Shown here: one piece after another, positions 25,527 through 35,910 of the stretch
Layout: the number at the start of each line of letters is the position of its first letter
How positions within the stretch are numbered: the first letter of the stretch is position 1
DNA from: Ruminococcus sp. UBA6407
GTDB taxonomy: Bacteria; Bacillota; Clostridia; Oscillospirales; Ruminococcaceae
Direction of reading: 5' to 3'
Assembly: GCA_002438605.1 (NCBI GenBank)
Contig: DJPR01000012.1
Coordinates: forward strand, 51,187-115,186
Length of the DNA stretch: 64,000 nucleotides
The notes under the pieces: model-generated
Told to the model about the DNA's origin: nothing
The model's database searches: none
Seen by the model: only the letters and a program-made list of their open reading frames with translations
Translations under genes and position numbers: made by a program

Positions 25527-26366
25527 ATGGACGCAACAATCAAAAACCAGCTTGAAAAAACTGCATGTAAAGTAAGAATGGGCATTATTGAAGGAACTTA
25601 CAATGCAAAATCAGGTCATCCGGGCGGTTCACTTTCAATTGCTGATCTGCTTACTTATCTTTATTTTGCAAAGCTCAACATTGATCCCAAAAATCCTGAT
25701 ATGAATGACAGGGACAGATTTGTCCTTTCAAAAGGTCATACAGCTCCTGCTCTTTATTCAGTATTGGCTCAGAGAGGCTTTTTCCCTGAGGAAGAATTAA
25801 AGAACCTGCGTCATATCGGAGCACTTTTACAGGGACACCCATGTATACATATTCCTGGAGTGGATATGTCAAGCGGCTCACTCGGACAGGGTATTTCAGC
25901 AGCCTGCGGTATGGCTTTATCAGGTAAAATATCGAGCAAGGATTATAAGGTTTATACTGTTCTCGGTGACGGAGAAATTGAAGAAGGTCAGGTTTGGGAA
26001 GCAGCTATGTTTGCAGCTCATTACGGCCTTGATAATCTTGTTGCAATAGTTGATAATAACGGACTTCAGATTGACGGCCCGATTACAGAGGTATGTTCAC
26101 CTGAACCGATTACAGATAAGTTTGCAGCATTCGGCTGGCACGTTATTACAATGGATGCTCATGATTTTGATGATATTGAAAGAGCTTTTGATGAAGCTGA
26201 AAAGATCAGCGGAAAGCCTGTTGCAATTATACAAAAGAGTGTTAAGGGCAAAGGCGTTTCATTTATGGAAAATCAGGTTTCATGGCATGGTACAGCACCT
26301 AATAAGGAACAATATGATATTGCAATGGCAGAGCTTAATCAGCGTTTAAAGGAATTGGAGGACTAA
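25527..26366 (+). CDS. Transketolase, N-terminal (thiamine diphosphate) subunit
   Basis: 279 residues. SGHPGGSLS, SKGHTAPALY, GSLGQGISAACGMAL, and the ThDP/Mg motif GDGEIEEGQVWEAA...NNGLQIDG. It is the first half of a split transketolase, as common in archaea and Clostridia, and works with the next gene in the non-oxidative pentose phosphate pathway. This matters here because arabinose and xylose from plant polymers enter by that route. ATG 25527 follows GGAGG. Confidence 0.96.
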   Translation: MDATIKNQLEKTACKVRMGIIEGTYNAKSGHPGGSLSIADLLTYLYFAKLNIDPKNPDMNDRDRFVLSKGHTAPALYSVLAQRGFFPEEELKNLRHIGALLQGHPCIHIPGVDMSSGSLGQGISAACGMALSGKISSKDYKVYTVLGDGEIEEGQVWEAAMFAAHYGLDNLVAIVDNNGLQIDGPITEVCSPEPITDKFAAFGWHVITMDAHDFDDIERAFDEAEKISGKPVAIIQKSVKGKGVSFMENQVSWHGTAPNKEQYDIAMAELNQRLKELED

Positions 26367-26371
26367 TTAAT

Positions 26372-27322
26372 ATGGCAGATATAATCAAAAAAGCTACCAG
26401 AGAAAGTTATGGCGAGGCTCTTAAGGAGCTTGCAGAAGAATTTGATAATTTAGTCGTTCTTGACGCTGACCTTGCGGCAGCTACTAAAACAGGCATTTTT
26501 AAGAAAGCATATCCAGACAGATTTTTTGACTGCGGTATTGCAGAAGCAAATATGATGGGAGTAGCCGCAGGTCTTGCAACAACAGGAAAAATTCCTTTTG
26601 CAAGTACATTTGCAATGTTTGCAGCAGGCAGAGCATATGAAATTGTAAGAAATTCTATCGGATATCCGCATCTTAATGTGAAAATTGGTGCAACTCATGC
26701 AGGAATTTCAGTAGGCGAGGATGGTGCAACTCATCAGTGCAACGAGGACATTGCGTTAATGAGAACTATTCCTGGAATGACAATTATAAATCCTGCTGAT
26801 GATGTAGAGGCAAAGCAGGCTGTTAAAGCAGCAGCTAAGCTTGACGGCCCTGTATATCTTCGTTTCGGACGTCTTGCGGCTCCTGTTTTCAATGATGAGA
26901 AAACATATAAATTTGAGCTTGGCAAGGGTATAACATTAAAAGACGGCAGTGATATTACAATCATAGCAACAGGATTAATGGTTTCAGAAGCACTTGAAGC
27001 TGCAAAACAGCTTGAGTCTGACGGAATATCTGCAAGAGTAGTAAACATTCATACTATTAAGCCGATTGATAAAGAGCTTATTTGCAAATGTGCAAAGGAA
27101 ACAGGTGTACTTGTAACAGTTGAGGAGCATAGTATAATCGGCGGACTTGGTTCTGCTGTTGCTGATGCAGTAACAGAATGCTGTCCTGTACCTGTTGTTA
27201 AAATCGGTGTAAATGATGAATTCGGATATTCAGGTCCTGCTGTAGAATTATTAAAGAAATTCGGACTTTGTGCTGAAAATATAATTTCAAAAACTAAAGA
27301 GGCAGTAAAGCTAAAGAAGTAA
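26372..27322 (+). CDS. Transketolase, C-terminal subunit
   Basis: 316 residues. Pyrimidine-binding domain (FFDCGIAEANMMGVAAGLA; FASTFAMFAAGRAYE; HAGISVGEDGATHQ) followed by the transketolase C-terminal domain (VVNIHTIKPID; TVEEHSIIGGLGSAVAD). It begins five bases after its partner and completes the split enzyme. A hairpin terminator lies 130 bases downstream. Confidence 0.96.
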   Translation: MADIIKKATRESYGEALKELAEEFDNLVVLDADLAAATKTGIFKKAYPDRFFDCGIAEANMMGVAAGLATTGKIPFASTFAMFAAGRAYEIVRNSIGYPHLNVKIGATHAGISVGEDGATHQCNEDIALMRTIPGMTIINPADDVEAKQAVKAAAKLDGPVYLRFGRLAAPVFNDEKTYKFELGKGITLKDGSDITIIATGLMVSEALEAAKQLESDGISARVVNIHTIKPIDKELICKCAKETGVLVTVEEHSIIGGLGSAVADAVTECCPVPVVKIGVNDEFGYSGPAVELLKKFGLCAENIISKTKEAVKLKK

Positions 27323-27455
27323 TTTTATTAATAGTAATCCAACAAAATATTGCAACACAAGCTTACAGTTCAAATCATACATTATTGCGTTATCCTTCTC
27401 ACTATACGCCGGTATGTATCGTGTTATTTGTTCGATTGCTATAGTTGAAAAATAT

Positions 27456-27483
27456 AGGGAGTTCCTTTTGAAAGGGACTCCCT
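27456..27483. terminator. Bidirectional terminator
   Basis: AGGGAGTTCC pairs with GGGACTCCCT around an 8-nt loop, between the convergent transketolase and PTS genes. A T-rich stretch follows on the minus strand. The rest of the 27323-27488 gap shows no further feature that I can support. Confidence 0.75.
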
Positions 27484-27488
27484 TATAA

Positions 27489-29654
<2,166 letters not shown>

Positions 29655-29686
29655 TTATTAGCCTTTTTTGCATTTTAATACATAAA

Positions 29687-29711
29687 AAGAGGCGGAATAA
29701 AACCGCCTCTT
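29687..29711 (-). terminator. Terminator of ilvE
   Basis: AAGAGGCGG pairs with CCGCCTCTT around a 7-nt loop; on the minus strand it continues into TTTTTATG. Confidence 0.85.
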
Positions 29712-29728
29712 AATAATTATATAATTGA

Positions 29729-30796
29729 TTACTTAACTTCAACAGTCCAGTTGAACTTGTCTTCAATCTTGCCCCACTGGATACCTGTCATTGTATCGTA
29801 AAGCTTCTGAGAAATGTCACCAATTTTATTATCATTGATAATCATTACCTTATCGCCCCATTTAAGATGTCCGACAGGAGAAATAACAGCAGCTGTACCT
29901 GTTCCGAATACTTCCTGAAGCTTGCCTGAATCATAAGCATCAGCTACTTCCTGAATAGTAATACGTCTTTCAGAAACATTCAGACCCCAGCTCTTGCAAA
30001 TTTCAATAGCAGATTTTCTTGTGATACCCGGAAGAATAGAACCCTGAAGCATCGGAGTAACAACCTCACCATCAATAACGAAAAAGATATTCATAGCTCC
30101 GACTTCTTCAATATACTTCTGTTCAACACCGTCAAGCCAGAGAACCTGTGAGTAATTCTGCTTGTGAGCCTCGTCCTGACCGATAAGAGAAGCAGCGTAG
30201 TTACCGCCTGTCTTAGCAAATCCCATACCGCCTCTTACTGCACGAACATACTTGCTTTCAACGTAGATGTTTACAGGGTTAAGACCACTCTCGTAGTAAG
30301 CACCTGATGGTGAAAGGATAATCATGAAGAGATACTGTGAGCCCGGCTTAACACCAAGGAAAGGATCGACAGCAATAATGAATGGACGTATGTAAAGTGA
30401 TTCGCCATCCTTTGAAGGAACCCAGTCTTTTTCAATTTTGAGAAGCTCCATAAGGCACTGCATGCCGAGTTCTTCTGGAAGTTCAGGTATAACGAGTCTT
30501 TCGTTGGATTTGTTAAGTCTTTTGAAGTTTTCAGTAGGACGGAAAAGCTGAATTTTGCCTTCAGCAGTACGATAAGCCTTCATGCCTTCAAAAACTTCCT
30601 GTCCGTAGTGGAAACACATAGCAGCAGGTGAAAGAGAGATATCTCCATAAGGACGAATCTCCGGATCATGCCAGCCCTGACCCTCGTCATAAGGCATAAT
30701 GAGCATATAATCGGTAAAAATGTGACCGAAACCGAGCTTGTCACCCGGTTGTGGCTTAGCCTTTAATTCGGCTGCTTTTGTGAATTTGATTTCCAT
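29729..30796 (-). CDS. ilvE: Branched-chain amino acid aminotransferase
   Basis: 355 residues, fold type IV PLP enzyme. GQEVFEGMKAYR near 75, SLYIRPF, the PLP lysine in AKTGGNYAAS near 200, and GSILPGITRKSAIEI plus FGTGTAAVISPVG near the C-terminus. It makes valine, leucine and isoleucine from their keto acids. ATG 30796 follows AGAGGTTGAT; an upstream ATG at 30829 has no site and overlaps the small upstream gene. It likely shares a transcript with the 40-residue protein. Confidence 0.96.
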   Translation of the reverse strand: MEIKFTKAAELKAKPQPGDKLGFGHIFTDYMLIMPYDEGQGWHDPEIRPYGDISLSPAAMCFHYGQEVFEGMKAYRTAEGKIQLFRPTENFKRLNKSNERLVIPELPEELGMQCLMELLKIEKDWVPSKDGESLYIRPFIIAVDPFLGVKPGSQYLFMIILSPSGAYYESGLNPVNIYVESKYVRAVRGGMGFAKTGGNYAASLIGQDEAHKQNYSQVLWLDGVEQKYIEEVGAMNIFFVIDGEVVTPMLQGSILPGITRKSAIEICKSWGLNVSERRITIQEVADAYDSGKLQEVFGTGTAAVISPVGHLKWGDKVMIINDNKIGDISQKLYDTMTGIQWGKIEDKFNWTVEVK

Positions 30797-30821
30797 GTCT
30801 ATCAACCTCTTTAAATAAAAA

Positions 30822-30944
30822 TTATTCACTTACAGTAATATAGTTTTTTCTGAATTTTTTTTCACAGAAAATGCAGACCGCACAGGTAGAAGCGGCAATA
30901 ATTGATACAATTGAAATTAATTTTATAATCTGACTCGCTTTCAT
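30822..30944 (-). CDS. Small single-span membrane protein (40 residues)
   Basis: A short gene upstream of ilvE: ATG at 30942-30944 is preceded by AAGGAGG with 7-8 bases spacing and ends at TAA 30822-30824, 25 bases before the ilvE start. The protein has a hydrophobic segment (about 6-26, LISIVSIIAASTCAVCIF) with three Cys, then a basic tail (EKKFRKNYITVSE). I do not recognise a family. The strong ribosome binding site, the extended -10 promoter just upstream and the sensible one-span design support a real gene. Confidence 0.7.
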   Translation of the reverse strand: MKASQIIKLISIVSIIAASTCAVCIFCEKKFRKNYITVSE

Positions 30945-30987
30945 ACAGCAGCCTCCTTATTCAATCAAAAAAGATTCTATATTTAAT

Positions 30988-30996
30988 ATTATACCA
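30988..30996 (-). promoter_or_regulatory. Extended -10 promoter for the small protein and ilvE
   Basis: The minus strand reads TGGTATAAT; no good -35 hexamer is visible. It is 44 bases before the small gene. Confidence 0.55.
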
Positions 30997-31095
30997 CATT
31001 CAGTCATTGTTTTCCATAAGAATTAAAAAAATTCTTAATTAAAAATGCAATTAAAACAGCGGTAATGTTTGGCAAATATGCACAATAATGTAATA

Positions 31096-31707
31096 TCAGC
31101 AGTCATATTTTCTTATTCTGAGCTTCACGCCTATGTTTTTGCAAAGCTGTTCAGCAGCATTGATTTCAGATTGAGGGATAACGTCAACGACAGTCATCAT
31201 AACATGTGCACTTGTTTTGCTGCACTGAACTGCAAAGGTCTGCATTGCCTCAAAAGCATTTTCATATTTCGGGAGGGTAACCTTCATATATTCTTCCTTT
31301 GTACCTGCATTAAGGCTTACAGATACTGTATCAAATACTTCGCCTATTTCATTTGCGGTAGGCTTTTCGTTTATCAGGTCAGAGAGTCCGTTTGTATTTA
31401 ATCTGAGTGGTGGACAGTTTTCTTTTTCTTTCATGTATTTTGCAGTTTCAATAAGCTCATTTAGTCTGCATGTCGGCTCACCATATCCGCAAAAAATAAT
31501 TTCAGAATAGTCAGCAAGACTGCATTTTTCAACAGCTGATTTTATTTCTTCAATTGACGGGTCATGTTCCAGCCAGAGAGAGTCTGAACCGTATGCACCG
31601 TCACCATTGTTTCTTATGCAAAAAGTACATGAACATGGACATTTGTTTGTAATGTTCATATAAAGCTTACTGCCTATCTGATAAGTAATTGTCATTTTCT
31701 TTTCCAT
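31096..31707 (-). CDS. TatD-associated-type radical SAM protein
   Basis: 203 residues, a short radical SAM protein. The cluster motif is CPCSCTFC (C-x3-C-x2-C) near residue 20, followed by IIFCGYGEPTCR, LRLNTNGLSDL and VSVSLNAGTKEEY. This size and pattern match the small radical SAM family usually linked to tatD. Here tatD is about 3.4 kb away on the other strand, and the partner is alanine racemase, 14 bases upstream. The reaction is unknown. ATG 31707 follows AAGGTGAG. Confidence 0.8.
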   Translation of the reverse strand: MEKKMTITYQIGSKLYMNITNKCPCSCTFCIRNNGDGAYGSDSLWLEHDPSIEEIKSAVEKCSLADYSEIIFCGYGEPTCRLNELIETAKYMKEKENCPPLRLNTNGLSDLINEKPTANEIGEVFDTVSVSLNAGTKEEYMKVTLPKYENAFEAMQTFAVQCSKTSAHVMMTVVDVIPQSEINAAEQLCKNIGVKLRIRKYDC

Positions 31708-31721
31708 TAAACTCACCTTAT

Positions 31722-32846
31722 TTAAAAAATTCTGGGAACACGTTTTGAGATTCCGCATACTACCTCATAACCGATTGTTCCGTAAAGTGACGCAAGCTCA
31801 TCGGCGGTTATTTCATCATTTCCGTCACGACCTATAAGTGTGACAATATCACCGGCTTCTGCCTCTGCATCACTGACGTCGATCATAAGCTGGTCCATGC
31901 AGATTCTGCCGACAATTCTGCATCGTTTGCCATGAACAAGAATTTCTCCCTTTGAGGACAAAAGTCTTGAATAACCGTCAGCATATCCGATTGTTACTGT
32001 TGCAATACGCATATCCTTGTCAGCAGTAAAGGTTCTTCCATAGCTTATTGTATCTCCTGCTTTTACAGTCTTTACATGAGATATAACTGCTTTAAGAGCC
32101 ATAACAGGTTCAAATTCATCAGGTATCGGTATAGGGTAATTCGGACATAATCCATACATTATGATTCCGGCTCTTGCAAGTGTGCTTTTACTGCTGTCAC
32201 GATAACATGAAGCCGCACTGTTTGCAAAATGAACGTGTCTTAATTTAAGACCCATTTCAATAAGATATTTATTCACATCAAGGATGAAATTTTCCTGTTT
32301 GTCAGTAAAATCAATACTTTCCTCATCATTGCAGTCTGCAACTGCAAAATGAGTGTATATACCGTCAATATCGAGCTTGTCGAGCTTTGAAAGCCTGATT
32401 ATTTCGTTTGCACATTCTTTAGGGGAATCATATTTAAGACCGATTCTTCCCATGCCTGTATCAATTTTTACATGACACTTTATTTTTTTTGCAGTATGCT
32501 TTACAAGCTCCTCGGCATATTCTGATGATACAATCCCCTGAATAATATTATTGTCAGCGAGAGCCTGACCATATTCAGGCGGTGTGTATCCGAGTATAAG
32601 AATTTCAGCATCAGGACAGCTTTCTCTTACAGCAAGAGCTTCGTCCAGATTTGAAACAGCAAAGTATCTTACACCGCTTTCCCAAAGGCAGTGACACACG
32701 TTATGTTCTCCATGACCGTAAGCGTCAGCTTTAACGACTGCCATTATTTCAGTATTGTCTGAAATAATACGGCGGATTTGATTGATGTTGTTTTTAAGTG
32801 CAGGCAGTGAGATTTCTGCCCATGCTCTTTTTAAGTATGGTTTCAT
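31722..32846 (-). CDS. alr: Alanine racemase
   Basis: 374 residues, fold type III. PLP lysine in VVKADAYGHG near 38, then HVKIDTGMGRIG, ARAGIIMYGLCP, and the C-terminal beta domain with TISYGRTF (catalytic Tyr) and GRICMDQLMID. It supplies D-alanine for peptidoglycan. Of three close in-frame ATGs, 32846 is chosen because AAAGGA lies nine bases before it. It is first in a two-gene unit with the radical SAM gene. Confidence 0.96.
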   Translation of the reverse strand: MKPYLKRAWAEISLPALKNNINQIRRIISDNTEIMAVVKADAYGHGEHNVCHCLWESGVRYFAVSNLDEALAVRESCPDAEILILGYTPPEYGQALADNNIIQGIVSSEYAEELVKHTAKKIKCHVKIDTGMGRIGLKYDSPKECANEIIRLSKLDKLDIDGIYTHFAVADCNDEESIDFTDKQENFILDVNKYLIEMGLKLRHVHFANSAASCYRDSSKSTLARAGIIMYGLCPNYPIPIPDEFEPVMALKAVISHVKTVKAGDTISYGRTFTADKDMRIATVTIGYADGYSRLLSSKGEILVHGKRCRIVGRICMDQLMIDVSDAEAEAGDIVTLIGRDGNDEITADELASLYGTIGYEVVCGISKRVPRIF

Positions 32847-32871
32847 AAAAGCCATTCCTTTCATTAACGGC

Positions 32872-32899
32872 ATTATAATATTATAATGTTGACTTACAA
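32872..32899 (-). promoter_or_regulatory. Promoter of alr
   Basis: On the minus strand, TTGTAA (32894-32899) and TATAAT (32872-32877) have a 16-base spacer, 26 bases before the start. Confidence 0.6.
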
Positions 32900-32931
32900 G
32901 TAAAAATTCAGTTACAGTCTGAAATTTCTCC

Positions 32932-32960
32932 TTGAAATATATAATATAATATGATATAAT
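32932..32960 (+). promoter_or_regulatory. Promoter of the SLOG gene
   Basis: TTGAAA at 32932-32937 and TATAAT at 32955-32960 are 17 bases apart; the -10 is extended (TGATATAAT). Divergent with alr. Confidence 0.75.
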
Positions 32961-33014
32961 TTAGTGGTGTATTAAGAAAACATCTTCTGAAAAATCATAT
33001 AAGGAGACAGAATT

Positions 33015-33701
33015 ATGATTAAATCTCTGACTTCCGGCAGAGAATTTATTTTTCCCGAGCAATTCAGCGTTGATAAATCAACCGCATTATGCTTTACGGG
33101 ACATCGTGAAAAAAATATCCCTCCATATAATGAGCTTTATAAATATAAAAATTTAACACTTGAAGCATTAAAGCTTTTAATGTCACGTTATATTGATATT
33201 GCAATAGAATGTGGATATACGTCATTTATAAGCGGCTTTGCAGAGGGCTTTGACCTCTGGGCTGCACATCATGTAATCAAAAGGAAAAATGACGGAGCAG
33301 GAATTTCTCTTATCGGTGCTGTACCGTATCTTCACCATGCAGACCGTTTCAGCAGCAAAAGCCTTGCTTTGCTGAAGGAGGCAGAACTGCATGCTGACGA
33401 ACTGGTGCTTATTTGCCCGAATCCTGATGCTGTATACAGCTTTTCACCGATATCATCAAATCAGTCAAAGACGCTTTATCGTGACAGAAATTACTTTATG
33501 GCAGACCATTCGTCAGCGGTAATTGCTTTTATAAATGAAAATCTGAAATGGTCAGGGACTCTCCAGACCTTGAATTACTCGAAAAAAAACAATCTTAAAA
33601 TATGCCGCTTCGGACTTAAAGAGGTTTATTCGCTGATTGAACAGGGTAATTTTAATCTTTCGGAAATTTCAAAGCTTGCTGATTTGATAAGTTCAAGGTA
33701 A
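33015..33701 (+). CDS. SLOG-fold protein (DUF1273/YpsA-like)
   Basis: 228 residues. LCFTGHREKNIPP near 27, GYTSFISGFAEGFDLWAA near 75 and the closing DHSSAVIAFINE match the YpsA/DUF1273 family, a Rossmann-like SLOG fold related to DprA that is expected to bind nucleotides or nucleotide-sugars. Bacillus YpsA affects cell division by an unknown route. Its own promoter precedes it, and AAGGAGA is the ribosome binding site. Nothing in the neighbourhood indicates a ligand. Confidence 0.85.
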   Translation: MIKSLTSGREFIFPEQFSVDKSTALCFTGHREKNIPPYNELYKYKNLTLEALKLLMSRYIDIAIECGYTSFISGFAEGFDLWAAHHVIKRKNDGAGISLIGAVPYLHHADRFSSKSLALLKEAELHADELVLICPNPDAVYSFSPISSNQSKTLYRDRNYFMADHSSAVIAFINENLKWSGTLQTLNYSKKNNLKICRFGLKEVYSLIEQGNFNLSEISKLADLISSR

Positions 33702-33721
33702 AGCTCTTAGTCTATTATATC

Positions 33722-33750
33722 ACACTTGAATTTTTTTGCAAGTGTTCTTT
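33722..33750 (+). terminator. Terminator of the SLOG gene
   Basis: ACACTTG pairs with CAAGTGT around a T-rich loop, followed by TCTTT. Confidence 0.65.
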
Positions 33751-33790
33751 AAAAGCAGCACTTCAAAAAGAATGTGTGGTGTTATCTTAA
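33751..33790. repeat. Degenerate palindromic repeat
   Basis: AAAAGCAGCACTTCAAAAAG, then TGTGTGGTGTTATCTTA. It keeps the outer shape of the intergenic family but not its core. Confidence 0.45.
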
Positions 33791-34149
33791 AGTACTGATT
33801 TTCAACAAACTGTTGAATGAATAGTTTAAACACACTGCATGATGTTGAAAAGTTGAAAAAGGTGTTAAATGCTATTCAAAAGCCGTTTATTTTTAAACGG
33901 ATATATATTGAAAACTCTTCATATTACTTAAATTTATTCTTTTTACAGCAAAATATGTGCTTATTTTTATACTAAGCGTTTATTAAGCTTGAAAATTTAC
34001 AAAATATTGCTTTACCAATTAAATCTTGAAGAATTTATTCAAAGTACTGACAGTTAAAACCGCAGGCATGCCGGCGTATGACAATGTTGCATTAAGAGTT
34101 AGTTGTGGGAGCAATAATAAACGGATTTCTTGTTAAAGGAGATTATGTT

Positions 34150-35040
34150 ATGGCGAACAGAAAAAAAGGAAGTATAGCGATCCCGTTTTTAGTTACATTT
34201 CTTATAGCTTTACTGATTGTAGGCGGAGGGGCTTTGTATATTTATAAATCTCTGGACATAAATAAAGAATCGGAGCTTGACGAGCTTTATGCAACGGAAT
34301 ACGGTACAGCAACATATGAGGACAGTCATACGATTCTTTTTGTTTTAAATGTACCAGAGCAAAAATGTTCATCAACATTTCTGCTGATGCGTTCTGTTCC
34401 AAAGGAAAAAAAGCTGCTGCTCACAGGCATTCCGTCCAATACTATAACCATTTTCAATGAAAAGCAGGCAAGTCTTAAAGAGGTTTACGAAAATTCAGGC
34501 ATAAATTCAGCACTTGATTTTGTACAGCAGGTTTCAGGTGTTGAAGTTGAAAAATATATGATTTTTAATAATGATTCCTTTTTGAAGCTAAGTGATATTA
34601 TGGGCGGTGTTTCTTATGGAGTCACTGTTGATATTGCAGGCTTTCAGGACACCGATAAAGAACAATACCTTAACGGCAAACAGACAATCTCACTTCTTAC
34701 ATATCCAATGTTCAGCGGCGGAGAAGTTGAAAGAGCCTCAATGTGTGCATCTGTAATATCAGCAATGATAAATCAGGCTGACGGGCCTAATCTTGCAAAA
34801 GGTCTTGAAAGAAACTTTAATACTCTTATTAATATGGTTGAAAGCAATATATCATCAGGTGACTTTAAGGAAAGACAGTATGCAGTTAAGTTTATGCTTA
34901 ATTACGGAAACTCGATTTCACATTTTTCAATGATAGAGGGTACTTCCTCAGAGGAATATTTTGTTGTAGACAAGTTTTTCAGCAACTCAATATTAGACGA
35001 ATATTTTGCTGACAAAACTGATGAGAAAGAAAAGAAGTAA
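34150..35040 (+). CDS. LCP (LytR-CpsA-Psr)-like membrane protein, divergent
   Basis: 296 residues: one N-terminal membrane span (about 10-31, IAIPFLVTFLIALLIVGGGAL) and an outside domain. The order of LCP landmarks is kept: ILFVLNVPEQ, KLLLTGIPSNT, LKEVYENSG, LSDIMGGVSYGVTVDI and GKQTISLLTYP. But the arginines that bind the lipid pyrophosphate are missing: the usual IPRDT reads IPSNT, and the SDT-x-R stretch reads SSTFLLM. It may bind a ligand or partner without transferring glycopolymers to peptidoglycan. ATG 34150 follows AAAGGAG. It is the first gene before tatD. Confidence 0.75.
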   Translation: MANRKKGSIAIPFLVTFLIALLIVGGGALYIYKSLDINKESELDELYATEYGTATYEDSHTILFVLNVPEQKCSSTFLLMRSVPKEKKLLLTGIPSNTITIFNEKQASLKEVYENSGINSALDFVQQVSGVEVEKYMIFNNDSFLKLSDIMGGVSYGVTVDIAGFQDTDKEQYLNGKQTISLLTYPMFSGGEVERASMCASVISAMINQADGPNLAKGLERNFNTLINMVESNISSGDFKERQYAVKFMLNYGNSISHFSMIEGTSSEEYFVVDKFFSNSILDEYFADKTDEKEKK

Positions 35041-35078
35041 GGGCAGCACCCCAAAATGTGTTGAAAGGCAGTTTTGAA

Positions 35079-35849
35079 ATGGAAAATATATTTGATACTC
35101 ATTCTCATTATACCGATTCGGCTTTTGATGAGGACAGAAATGCGGTTTTGCAAAGTATTCATAATAATGGCGTTAAATATATAATGCTTGCCGCCTCATC
35201 GGTTCGGAATTCGGTTCAGAATGATGTTATATCACGAAAATATGACTTTATTTATGCGTCGGCAGGAGTTCATCCCGAGGATATTGACAATATTTCTTCG
35301 GATTATCTTGAGAAAATAGAAAAAATTATCATTTCCAATGATAAAATGAAGGCTGTCGGCGAAATAGGACTTGATTATCATTACGAAAATTATAATCGTG
35401 AGAAACAGATTAAAATTTTCAGAGAGCAGATTGAACTTGCTTTGAAGCTTGATATTCCTGTAATCGTGCATAATCGTGACGCAACAGAGGATACATTGAA
35501 TATTCTTAGAGAATATCAGCCAAAAGGGGTTGTGCATTGTTTCAGCGGTTCGGCAGAAACTGCAAAGGAAATAATAAGACTTGGAATGTATATTGGTTTT
35601 ACGGGAGTTATTACCTTTAAAAATGCAAGAAAGGCTCTTGAAGCACTTGCTGCCGTTCCGTTGGACAGGCTTGTGCTTGAAACGGACTGTCCGTATATGG
35701 CACCCGTTCCATTCAGAGGAAAACGCTGTGACAGCTCAATGATACCATATATGGCAGAAAAAACTGCTGAAATAAAAGGCAGTTCAGCTCAGGAAATTCT
35801 TGATATTACCTGTAGGAACGGCTTGAAACTTTTTGAAATAGAGAAATAA
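35079..35849 (+). CDS. tatD: TatD family metal-dependent hydrolase
   Basis: 256 residues, TIM-barrel amidohydrolase fold. Metal ligands: DTHSHYTD at the N-terminus, EIGLDYHY (Glu), VHNRDA, HCFSGS and ETDCPYMAP. TatD proteins are 3'-5' DNases acting in repair. ATG 35079 follows GAAAGG. A GTG at 35058 is in frame but without a site. Confidence 0.95.
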   Translation: MENIFDTHSHYTDSAFDEDRNAVLQSIHNNGVKYIMLAASSVRNSVQNDVISRKYDFIYASAGVHPEDIDNISSDYLEKIEKIIISNDKMKAVGEIGLDYHYENYNREKQIKIFREQIELALKLDIPVIVHNRDATEDTLNILREYQPKGVVHCFSGSAETAKEIIRLGMYIGFTGVITFKNARKALEALAAVPLDRLVLETDCPYMAPVPFRGKRCDSSMIPYMAEKTAEIKGSSAQEILDITCRNGLKLFEIEK

Positions 35850-35850
35850 G

Positions 35851-35885
35851 AGACAATACCGTACAAAAATTTGGCAGTGTTGTCT
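35851..35885. repeat. Degenerate palindromic repeat
   Basis: AGACAATACCGTACAAAA pairs with TTTGGCAGTGTTGTCT; this is a compact palindrome of the intergenic family, between tatD and the PP2C gene. Confidence 0.55.
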
Positions 35886-35910
35886 GTGTAAAGAACAATG
35901 TGAGGAAAAT

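Larger units (their letters stand above)
33702..34149. other. 448-base gap between the SLOG and LCP-like genes
   Basis: It begins with a terminator hairpin ACACTTG/CAAGTGT (33722-33745) and a degenerate palindromic repeat at 33751-33790. A hairpin CCGTTTA-TTTT-TAAACGG is at 33883-33900. No convincing promoter, RNA family or small gene was found in the AT-rich remainder. Confidence 0.6.
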
